From: Aphrocallistes beatrix
Lineage: Eukaryota > Porifera > Hexactinellida > Sceptrulophora > Aphrocallistidae
Reading direction: 5' to 3'
DNA: 64,000 nt
NCBI GenBank assembly: GCA_963281255.1
Contig: OY725506.1
Coordinates: forward strand, 1,035,001-1,099,000
Part shown: one piece after another, positions 40,020-48,750 of the stretch
Layout of the letters: each line of letters opens with the position of its first letter
Position numbering within the stretch: position 1 is the stretch's first letter
Translations under genes and position numbers: made by a program
The notes under the pieces: generated by a model
Seen by the model: only the letters and a program-made list of their open reading frames with translations
Told to the model about the DNA's origin: nothing
Databases searched by the model: none

Positions 40020-41083
40020 CATAGCCTACTATACATAAGGCCTAAGAGTAACTTTACCAGGGATGCGGTAGAAGATGGATGAAGAAATACATGAGCTGCC
40101 TTAAATCATTAACAAAGCACAATAGAGCTTAGGAATGTATTACCAGCATATATAAATATGGTGTCAAAGCACCCATATCCGTTGTGAAAATTTAGATTAG
40201 TCATCAAATGATTGCGCAACAGGCTATATTTGGGTCAAATTTAGTGATTTTCAGAGGTCGTTTAAGGGCACTTCTAAGTATTTTTATTATAAAGTTTATC
40301 GCATAGAACTGAGAAGTGAATGTGTTGATACTAAAAATTTGGAATTTTTTATGGAATGTTCTTACATTCCAGTGTTGCTATGGAAACGTGTTTTGGTCAG
40401 TTGGGGCTATATCTTGAAAACAGCGATAGACATCCAAATTTGATCCCATTTGATAGCAAATAGGCTACTTCCTATTTAGCTATAATACAATTTCTGTGTC
40501 TAAATTCAATGGTTTACGAGTTATTAGACAATTTATCATATTGGTCACATTTGGTAATTTGTCGAATATCTCGTAAACCATTGAATTTAGACACAGAAAT
40601 TGTATTATAGCTAAATAGGAAGTAGCCTATTTGCTATCAAATGGGATCAAATTTGGATGTCTAGCTATCGCTGTTTTCAAGATATAGCCCCAACTGACCA
40701 AAACACGTTTCCATAGCAACACTGGAATGTAAGAACATTCCATAAAAAATTCCAAATTTTTAGTATCAACACATTCACTTCTCAGTTCTATGCGATAAAC
40801 TTTATAATAAAAATACTTAGAAGTGCCCTTAAACGACCTCTGAAAATCACTAAATTTGACCCAAATATAGCCTGTTGCGCAAGCATTTGATGACTAATCT
40901 AAATTTTCACAACGGATATGGGTGCTTTGACACCATATTTATATATGCTGGTAATACATTCCTAAGCTCTATTGTGCTTGGTTAATGATTTAAGGCAGCT
41001 CATGTATTTCTTCAACCATCTTCTACTGCATCCCTGGTGCCAAATTCGCAAGTTACTCTGAGGCCTTATTATAGTAGGCTATG
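40020..41083. mobile_element. 1.06-kb foldback (long inverted repeat) element
   Basis: Two arms of about 510 bases are reverse complements with very few mismatches, centred near 40545 and joined by about 50 bases. Ends CATAGCCTACTATA / TATAGTAGGCTATG. It is flanked by GCTAGAT on both sides (40013-40019 and 41084-41090), while the paralogous copy has a single GCTAGAT (27124-27130). No coding capacity. The near-perfect arms and clean empty site show a recent insertion, after the segmental duplication. Confidence 0.93.
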
Positions 41084-41770
41084 GCTAGATGAATTAAAAA
41101 AGCTCTCCTATAAATCACTTTGGAAATTAGTCTCTCCCTCTTTTACAAAAATTAAAGGTATAAATAAATATTTCTTATATGTCTGGAAAACTGATTATAT
41201 TATGCTTATATTTTAGTATATGATACAGCATCGATGACAGTAACAAGTACGAGTGCGACCTAGGAGGATGGCTACGCTGTAATTTGTATCTGCTCCAACA
41301 CGTGATCAACTGCAATGCACTGGCAACAATATTTCAAGCACAAAAATATTTAGACACACTATACGACGTATACGTACATCTCCCCCTCTTATGATAGTAT
41401 TTAAAGCCTCTCATTCTGGAAATTAAGATTATGGCACGAATTTCTAACACATTCTGCATAAATGTATCAGAGACCTGTAGATACGTAGATATTATTTGTT
41501 AATTTCTCAATATTTCTCGTTTCTCTCCCTTAGTGCTCCTCACTCGTTGTACGTATTATTATTTGTATTTAGATAATATGAATATAGTAGTATTACTTAC
41601 TTAGTCCAGAAATAATGAAGAGTTGTATTCTTCAGTTGTTTTGAATTGTTTGTAGTAGAATCCTTTTGTTGATTTTATTTTTTCAGATTTTTCAAAATAA
41701 TCCTTTTTATATTGAAGTTAGTGTTGTGTTGCTTCCATAGACCCAATACTATAGAATTAGCTTTTAGGAG

Positions 41771-41863
41771 TGACTCAGTCTAGTAGTGAGTTCTCTCCTG
41801 AATCCATAATATCTAATACACTAATAATGCTATTGGACTAGTAATCTGCTTAGGAATGAGTCA
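41771..41863 (+). promoter_or_regulatory. bZIP-type sites upstream of GH35 (gene 1)
   Basis: TGACTCA at 41771 and TGAGTCA at 41857, about 470-560 bases before the ATG. A third site seen in copy 1 (22314) reads AATGAATCATT here and has lost the core. Confidence 0.5.
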
Positions 41864-42333
41864 TACTATGAGCATTTTCTCTAATTACTTAGCTTATTGC
41901 TTTAGGAATGAATCATTCCTATTTGCATACACTCTCCACTGCTTTACAATCATATACTGCATATTGCCTTATGTTATTCAGGATATACTGTATATTGTGT
42001 AATACGAGCATCATATTTGTCAGTGGCACGAAGTTTCATCCGAACATATGCAGCCTACCTACAGGCATGTGAACTCTAGCTTTATTTAACCTAGGTACGC
42101 GAAAAATTTGTATCCAAACTCCTATATTATAATACTCAATGCATAGTTTAGTCTCACCGAAATAATGCATATGATGTACATCCAAACAGAGCTATATGAA
42201 CCCTAGGGTAAAGAATCGAGCACTGCTGCTGGTCTGCACAATGAACTACATAATAGTATTAGAATGCATTTTAAAATATTTCCATTTAATATTATTTCAT
42301 ATTTACTTACTAATTAGGCTCTAAATTGTGAAG

Positions 42334-44304
42334 ATGTTATCCAACCTAGCAACAGCAGCAGCTGTAGGAATTGTGTTGTTGTTGTTACTTACTACCATAC
42401 AGTCAGTATCATGTCAACGTTATGTGAAATTGTCAGATAGTCCTGACCGCATGTCTCCTCCTCTCTCCAATCGGTCCTTTGTACCGGATTGGAGCAGCAA
42501 GAGTTTCATGAAGGACAGAAAAGCGTTCAGGTACTTCTCCGGGGAGTTCCACTACACCCGCGTCCTGCCTGAGTACTGGCAGGAGAGACTGCAGCAGATG
42601 AAGGCAGCTGGGTTGGACGCAGTGCAGACGTACGTGTTCTGGAATGTGCACGAGCCTCGTCCCGGAGTGTACGACTTCGGAGGCAGACACAATCTGTCCC
42701 GTTTCATTGACCTAGCTCACAAGGAAGACCTGCTCGTCATACTGCGAGTCGGACCTTACGTCGGTGCGGCATGGGACCTAGGGGGACTGCCGAGTTGGCT
42801 GTTAACCAACAAAAACATATTTCTACGTTCGGGTGATCCCACGTGGCAGGGGATCGTGCGGAAATGGATCCACGTGATTATGCCTATAATAAAACCGTAT
42901 CTCTATTCGAACGGAGGTCCCATCATCCTGATGCAGTTTGAGAATGAGTATGGCAGTTTTGGAATTGATTCAGAATACATCGCGAATCTTATTACTGCGA
43001 TTTCTGACGCTCTCACGGGGGAAGAAGGGGTGAACCTCTTCTCAACAGATGCTCCTGATTACGTCACCCTGCAGCGTGGCTCCAAGGCGGGGGTTTTAGC
43101 TACGGTTGATTTTCCAATTTATACGAATGTAACTGCCGCAGTGGAGCAGCTGAGGAAGTTCATGGGTGGTAACCCATTTGTGAATTCTGAGCTGTACACT
43201 GGTTGGTATGTCTACTGGAACGGATGGCATCACAGTGTAACCACAGACCAAATTCTAATCACTGTTAACGATATACTCAAGTTTAATGGGTCTGTTAACT
43301 TCTATATGTTTGTTGGTGGGACTAATTTCGGATATATGAACGGCGTAGATGAAGAGTTTATGGTTGTGACTACTAGCTTTGATTTTGACGCTCCTATATC
43401 TGAAGGAGGTGATTTGACTGATAAATATTTCGTTCTTCGTGATTTCATTAGGAACTACCGAAATGTGACACTCTCTAAACCTCCTGAGGGTAGAAAGAAA
43501 CTCGCATACGGTAAAGTGTCCCTTGGATACCTCGGAAGTATCTTTGATGAAGAAAATTTGAACAATTTTAAGAAGTACAACTTCTCTTCTCCTGTCACGA
43601 TGGAGATGATTGATCAGAGTTATGGCTTCATTCTGTACAGGACCACCTTCCCTACTGGGCACTGCAAGCAAGGCTCTGTCTCCAACATCACTCTGACTAT
43701 ACAGGACAGAGCTCACTTCTTCCTGAATGGAGAGCTAGTGGCCATTCTGGATCGTATTTCCAAGCCTATTGTGAATTTTTATAAGAACTGTTCGATTGCT
43801 AACCAGAAGATTGAGCTGTTCGTTGAGAATATGGGACGTATTTGCTATCAGCAAAGAGACACTGCGTTCACTGAGCATTCTATATTCGATAAGGAGGTTA
43901 AGGGGATTACACTGTTCGACAAGAGAAACGAGTCTATTGCCTTGTGGGAAGTTTTCTCAATACCAATGACGTCACTGGATCAGATTAAGTTGAAACCGTT
44001 TGAGTTTAATCCACAGGTGAACAAACACCTGTGCTATTATCATGGTGTCCTCCCTGCAGAGAGCAAGAGTCAGAATGACACGTATCTATATTTAGAACAG
44101 TTCAGCAAGGGACAGGTGTTTATCAATGACTTCAATCTAGGACGTTACTGGACTGCTATGGGACCGCAGAAGTCCCTATATGTCCCTGGTGTCCTCTTCT
44201 CCACAGACTCCCCCAATACCATTACTCTATTCGAGATAGACAACTGTACAAACCCTACTGATGCGTTCGTCACCTTTCTGGATGTGCCTGATCTGGGGAA
44301 GTGA
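42334..44304 (+). CDS. GH35 beta-galactosidase-like protein 1, altered substrate pocket
   Basis: 656 residues from the ATG at 42334. Signal peptide: hydrophobic 6-25 ending SVSC, so secreted or lysosomal. GH35 barrel: GEFHYTRVLPEYWQERLQQM, TYVFWNVHEP, RVGPYVGAAWDLGGLPSWLL, FENEYGSFG with acid/base Glu205, FVNSELYTGW with nucleophile Glu286, GGTNFG. The C-terminal beta domains end DFNLGRYWTAMGPQ...TLFEID. Compared with human GLB1, the galactose-binding Glu129 position is Ala146 (GAAW for CAEW) and the SYDYDAP motif is SFDFDAP, so the pocket is changed although both catalytic Glu remain. Many NxS/T glycosylation sites. The 3' half is nearly identical at places to the next GH35 gene. Confidence 0.92.
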   Translation: MLSNLATAAAVGIVLLLLLTTIQSVSCQRYVKLSDSPDRMSPPLSNRSFVPDWSSKSFMKDRKAFRYFSGEFHYTRVLPEYWQERLQQMKAAGLDAVQTYVFWNVHEPRPGVYDFGGRHNLSRFIDLAHKEDLLVILRVGPYVGAAWDLGGLPSWLLTNKNIFLRSGDPTWQGIVRKWIHVIMPIIKPYLYSNGGPIILMQFENEYGSFGIDSEYIANLITAISDALTGEEGVNLFSTDAPDYVTLQRGSKAGVLATVDFPIYTNVTAAVEQLRKFMGGNPFVNSELYTGWYVYWNGWHHSVTTDQILITVNDILKFNGSVNFYMFVGGTNFGYMNGVDEEFMVVTTSFDFDAPISEGGDLTDKYFVLRDFIRNYRNVTLSKPPEGRKKLAYGKVSLGYLGSIFDEENLNNFKKYNFSSPVTMEMIDQSYGFILYRTTFPTGHCKQGSVSNITLTIQDRAHFFLNGELVAILDRISKPIVNFYKNCSIANQKIELFVENMGRICYQQRDTAFTEHSIFDKEVKGITLFDKRNESIALWEVFSIPMTSLDQIKLKPFEFNPQVNKHLCYYHGVLPAESKSQNDTYLYLEQFSKGQVFINDFNLGRYWTAMGPQKSLYVPGVLFSTDSPNTITLFEIDNCTNPTDAFVTFLDVPDLGK

Positions 44305-44683
44305 TTACTGTAGTTTGTTTTTTTTGTTTTTTATAAGGATGTTTTAACTGGAAGTAAATTGTATATATTTGACTTTTATTATTAATTAACGAAAAACTAT
44401 ATTTTATATTTACGATTTCCAGACATGCCAACTGTCCACCTTTTTACTGGACCCCGGGTTTTTCATATTTTATTGAAGTTGAACTAAGTAAACTCCGTCC
44501 GTATCGCGATCATGCGAAACCTAACAGTCCGATTTCAGCAAAATTTCGGATCTGGTTTAGGCGTAGATCTATTTTCTACGCGAAGCTCTAACATTTTCGA
44601 TTTTCATAACTGTAAATTCAAATTTAATAAAGTTATCAATGATCTCAATGGCTTACACAGAATATTTCATAATCAGAGTTATA

Positions 44684-45998
44684 CGAGGGCTGTCCAAAAA
44701 GTTCGCTAACTAATTAGGCTAATTCAACAAATATATGATATATTAGTAAACATCCTCGTCAAAATTTTCAATATACTGTCCCTTGAGCTTTATACATTTT
44801 TGCCATCTTTCTGGAAGCTTTTCAATTCCTTTTGCAAAGAATTCTGGAGGGACACTATCTACCCAGTGATCAACAGCTGAACTGAGATTTTTAAAATTAT
44901 CGAATCTCTTTCCACGAAGCGCCTTTTTCAATTCTGAAAAAAGCCAGTAATCACTCGGGGCCAGGTCTGGACTATAAGCAGGGTGAGGCATGAGCTCGAA
45001 GCCTAAGGAAGCAATGGCATCCGTTGTCTTATGGCTTGTATGGGGTCTAGCGTTGTCATGTTGTAACAGAACTCGACTGCTTAACTTCCCTCGTCGTTTA
45101 CTTTTAATAGCTACACGCAGATCATTGAGTACATCGATGTAATACTCACTATTAATAGTCATTTTCTCGGGGAGCCAGTTTATTAGAATGATTCCTTCAC
45201 TGTCCCAGAAAAAGGTAGCCATTCTTTTCCCAGCGGATTTTGTGGTCCGGGCCTTGATAGGCACAGGCTCGTACCTCCTCTTCCATTGACTACTTTGTAC
45301 CTTTGACTCTGGTTCATGGTGATAAACCCAAGTTTCATCCCCGGTCACGATACGACTTAGATAATTGCGTTCACCTTGCCAGCTCCTGATTAAATCTCGA
45401 CAAACCACCACTCGTCGCCGCTTTTGCTCATCAGTCAAGAGTTTGGGGACCCATCTAGCGGAAACTCGCGACATTCCGAGAGTTTGACTGACAACATTAT
45501 GAATGGTCGATTTTGATATCCCCAGAGTTTCTTCTAGTTGCCGCAAAGTTGATCTTCGATCTTCGTCTAAAGCAGACTCAATTCGTGTCGTATTTAATTC
45601 AGTGGATACGGTGGTCGGACGGCCACTACGTGGAGCATCCTCAGGTGTATCCCAACCATCATTAAAGCGATCGATCCATTTGTAGATCATGACGCTGGAA
45701 GGGCAATTATCACCATAGACATCCAACATCTCCCTATGAATTGTAGCACCTTTTTTCCCCTGCTTCCACAGGAACCAAATGACATTTCGCTTTCCAATAT
45801 CAGAAAATTCCATTAGAGTGAATATGTATCCAACTTCAATCAGAAAAAAATTACTAAGTATACAATTTACGATGGTCGATAATAGCAATAAAATGATGTA
45901 CATCGATGGATATATTGATTTAAAAGGCTAACAATTGTCTAGGAAAATGGGTGTATTAAATACAGTAAAAAGTTAGCGAACTTTTTGGACAGCCCTCG
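44684..45998 (-). mobile_element. Intact-looking mariner element
   Basis: 1315 bases with perfect 27-base terminal inverted repeats beginning CGAGGGCTGTCCAAAAAGTT, flanked by TA on both sides, and one uninterrupted transposase gene. Confidence 0.95.
44743..45813 (-). CDS. Mariner transposase
   Basis: 356 residues from MEFSDIGKRNVIWFLWKQGK (ATG 45813), which I prefer over the longer upstream frame because mariner proteins begin there. N-terminal paired helix-turn-helix: KGATIHREMLDVYG and DRRSTLRQLEETLGISKSTI. Catalytic D,D34D: GDETWVYHH, HDNARPHTS and YSPDLAPSDYWLFSELK. WVPKLLTDEQKRRRV corresponds to the family WVPHxLT motif. No stop or frame break seen. It lies between two GH35 genes and is transcribed opposite to them. 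Confidence 0.93.
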   Translation of the reverse strand: MEFSDIGKRNVIWFLWKQGKKGATIHREMLDVYGDNCPSSVMIYKWIDRFNDGWDTPEDAPRSGRPTTVSTELNTTRIESALDEDRRSTLRQLEETLGISKSTIHNVVSQTLGMSRVSARWVPKLLTDEQKRRRVVVCRDLIRSWQGERNYLSRIVTGDETWVYHHEPESKVQSSQWKRRYEPVPIKARTTKSAGKRMATFFWDSEGIILINWLPEKMTINSEYYIDVLNDLRVAIKSKRRGKLSSRVLLQHDNARPHTSHKTTDAIASLGFELMPHPAYSPDLAPSDYWLFSELKKALRGKRFDNFKNLSSAVDHWVDSVPPEFFAKGIEKLPERWQKCIKLKGQYIENFDEDVY

Positions 45999-46423
45999 TA
46001 ATATGAATAGTTAATGAACTATTAACCATCTATAAATGCACATTTTAACACATCTCAAGTTGATGTGTTAAATGAAGCTCCACTCAGTGTTCGCAAGCGC
46101 TGGTATCCAGTGGTATAGTGCTCAAAATTAAAATAGGGGAGCGCCTGTAAAAGAATATTTCACACCACAATGTTAATAGGACATGAAAATATCTATAAAT
46201 GTTGTCATAAGAGCTTTTGCGATTGGCTTTTTGCGATTATTCAATGTGATGACCGCTAAGCAAGTTCATGGCCTATTCACAAATGATAAGTGCAAATTTC
46301 ACACTTCTGGTTAGGAGTTTTCTGAAGCTATACTCGGCCTTTTGAAAGTTACTTTAACTTAACAGATTTGATCTGACAACTCTGAAAGCGTTCTAAACTT
46401 TATCTAGGAACTTGTACTACATT
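45999..46423. other. Upstream of GH35 gene 2, nothing recognised
   Basis: AT-rich. It does not share the bZIP-bearing promoter block of GH35 gene 1, so the two genes are probably regulated differently. Confidence 0.45.
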
Positions 46424-48385
46424 ATGAAGATAATATCAAGTCTAATAGTCGTAACTGTACTTCTAACATTCACTACCATACAGTCGGTATCATGTCAACG
46501 TCATGTGAAATTGTCAGATAGTCCTGACCGCATGTCTCCTCCTCTCTCCAATCGGTCCTTTGTACCGGATTGGAACAGCAAGAGTTTCATGAAGGACGGA
46601 AAAGCGTTCAGGTACTTCTCCGGAGAGTTCCACTACACCCGCGTCCTGCCTGAGTACTGGCAGGAGAGACTGCAGCAGATGAAGGCAGCTGGGTTGGACG
46701 CAGTACAGACGTACGTGTTCTGGAATGTGCACGAGCCTCGTCACGGAGTGTACGACTTCGGAGGCAGACAGAATCTGTTCCGTTTCATTGACCTAGCTCA
46801 CAAGGAAGGCCTGCTCGTCATACTGCGAGTCGGACCTTACGTAGACGCAGAGTGGGATCTAGGGGGACTGCCTAGCTGGCTGCTAACTACGGAGAATATA
46901 ATGCTGCGTTCGGCTGATATGCGATGGCAGAGTTACGTTTATGAATGGCTGGATGTTCTCCTCCCCATGGTCGAGCCTTATCTCTATCGGAACGGCGGTC
47001 CTGTCATTCTAATGCAGTTTGAGAATGAGTATGGCAGCTTCGGTGCAGACTGGGAATACATTTCTAACTTAATCACGTTTTTCAACGATGCTCTACCAAA
47101 AGAAAACGGACTGAACCTCTTCTCCGTGGACGGAGCTAATTTTACACTCTTGAAGCGGGGCAGTGAGACTGGGGTGTTTGCTACTATTGACTTCGGAGTG
47201 GAGCAGAATGTCTCAGAAGCTGTGGGAGAACTCAGGAAATTCATGCCTGGAAATCCATTCGTGAACTCAGAGTTATACACTGGATGGCTTGACTACTGGG
47301 GTGGCCAGCACCATACCATTGCTACGGACAAGCTTCTAACTTCTGTAGATGATATCCTCAAGTTGAACGGGTCGGTTAGTTTCTATATGTTCACCGGTGG
47401 GACTAATTTCGGATTCATGAACGGTGCTGATGCTGAGTACAGCCCAGTGACGACAAGCTATGATTACGACGCCCCGATATCTGAGGGAGGTAATCTAACC
47501 GACAAATATTTCGCTATTCGTGAGTTCATCGGGAAATACCGAAATGCGACACTTCCCAAACCCCCTGAGAGCAGGAAGAAGCTCGCATATGGTAAGGTGT
47601 CTCTTGGTTATTTCGGGAGTATTCGCGATGAATTTAATTTGAAAATGAACGCAGTATTATACATTCTCTCATCTCCCGTTACGATGGAGTGGATTGATCA
47701 GAGTTTTGGTTACATTTTCTACAAAACTACCTTTGCTACTGGGAAATGTAAGCAAGGCTCTCCTTCTACAGTCAATATAACCATTCAAGATAGAGCGCAC
47801 TTCTTCTTCAATGGGGAGCTGGTCACCGTACTAAACCGCACTTCCAACCCGGTTGTAACTTTCTATAAGAACTGTTCTATTACGAACCAGACGATCGAGG
47901 TGTTCGTTGAGAATATGGGACGTATATGTTTCCAGCATAGAGATGTGTTCACTGGGCATTCTCTGTTAGATACTGAAGTCAAGGGAATTCTAGAATTCAA
48001 TAAAACGGATGAATCCATTAAGTTATGGGAAGTTTACTCACTCCCAATGGCGTCACTGGATCAGATTAAGCTGAAACCGTTTGAGTTTAATCCACAGGTG
48101 GACAAACACCTGTGCTATTATCATGGTGTCCTCCCTGCAGAGACCAAGAGTCAGAATGACACGTACCTATATTTAGAACAGTTTAGCAAGGGACAGGTGT
48201 TTATCAATGACTTCAATCTAGGACGTTACTGGACTGCTATGGGACCGCAGAAGTCCCTGTATGTCCCTGGTGTCCTCTTCTCCACCGACTCCCCCAATAC
48301 CATTACTCTATTCGAGATAGACAACTGTACAAACCCTACTGATGCGTTCGTCTCCTTTCTGGATGTGCCTGATCTGGGGAAGTGA
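46424..48385 (+). CDS. GH35 beta-galactosidase-like protein 2, canonical active site
   Basis: 653 residues from the ATG at 46424. Signal peptide MKIISSLIVVTVLLTFTTIQ ending SVSC. All GLB1 landmarks kept: TYVFWNVHEP, GPYVDAEWDLGG (Glu143 = GLB1 Glu129), FENEYGSFG (Asn201, Glu202), FVNSELYTGWLDYWGG (Glu283), GGTNFGFMNGAD, TTSYDYDAPISEGG. Expected to release terminal beta-galactose in the lysosome or outside the cell. Residues 25-130 and the last 130 are almost identical to gene 1, while the middle (160-560) is much more diverged. That patchwork points to gene conversion. It is probably the functional reference member. Confidence 0.93.
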   Translation: MKIISSLIVVTVLLTFTTIQSVSCQRHVKLSDSPDRMSPPLSNRSFVPDWNSKSFMKDGKAFRYFSGEFHYTRVLPEYWQERLQQMKAAGLDAVQTYVFWNVHEPRHGVYDFGGRQNLFRFIDLAHKEGLLVILRVGPYVDAEWDLGGLPSWLLTTENIMLRSADMRWQSYVYEWLDVLLPMVEPYLYRNGGPVILMQFENEYGSFGADWEYISNLITFFNDALPKENGLNLFSVDGANFTLLKRGSETGVFATIDFGVEQNVSEAVGELRKFMPGNPFVNSELYTGWLDYWGGQHHTIATDKLLTSVDDILKLNGSVSFYMFTGGTNFGFMNGADAEYSPVTTSYDYDAPISEGGNLTDKYFAIREFIGKYRNATLPKPPESRKKLAYGKVSLGYFGSIRDEFNLKMNAVLYILSSPVTMEWIDQSFGYIFYKTTFATGKCKQGSPSTVNITIQDRAHFFFNGELVTVLNRTSNPVVTFYKNCSITNQTIEVFVENMGRICFQHRDVFTGHSLLDTEVKGILEFNKTDESIKLWEVYSLPMASLDQIKLKPFEFNPQVDKHLCYYHGVLPAETKSQNDTYLYLEQFSKGQVFINDFNLGRYWTAMGPQKSLYVPGVLFSTDSPNTITLFEIDNCTNPTDAFVSFLDVPDLGK

Positions 48386-48750
48386 TTAGCCTTCTTACTG
48401 GTCACATTATTTGTTTACTATATCGTATGTGTTTATACTATTTGCTTTTTATTGGATTTGTCGATTCTTTTGAGATGTGAAATATAATATACATTTTAGC
48501 CTTTGCTAGTTCAAGTACGTGTAATACTTTAAGGTTGAAATTCTAATTCTAAATGAAATCTCACAAACTAGCTCATAATTACGCATGTACTGCATTTAGT
48601 ACATTCAGTCCTAGCAAAATTGATGATTGAGCTATTTCAGTTCTGATATCATTATACTCTTTGGCTTAGCTCAGTTCAGCTGATGTTTCATTAAATAGGT
48701 TTAAAATTCAGATATTTAAAACTCAAAAATTTTCACATCACATATTGATA
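48386..48750. other. Intergenic between GH35 genes 2 and 3
   Basis: AT-rich 3' and 5' flanks, nothing recognised. Confidence 0.4.

Larger units (their letters stand above)
39217..42080. repeat. Segmental duplication, copy B (matches 26279-28120)
   Basis: Near-identical to copy A apart from a rearranged MITE at 39818-39932, the foldback element at 40020-41083 and small indels. Continues on the right into the intact GH35 gene. Confidence 0.9.
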
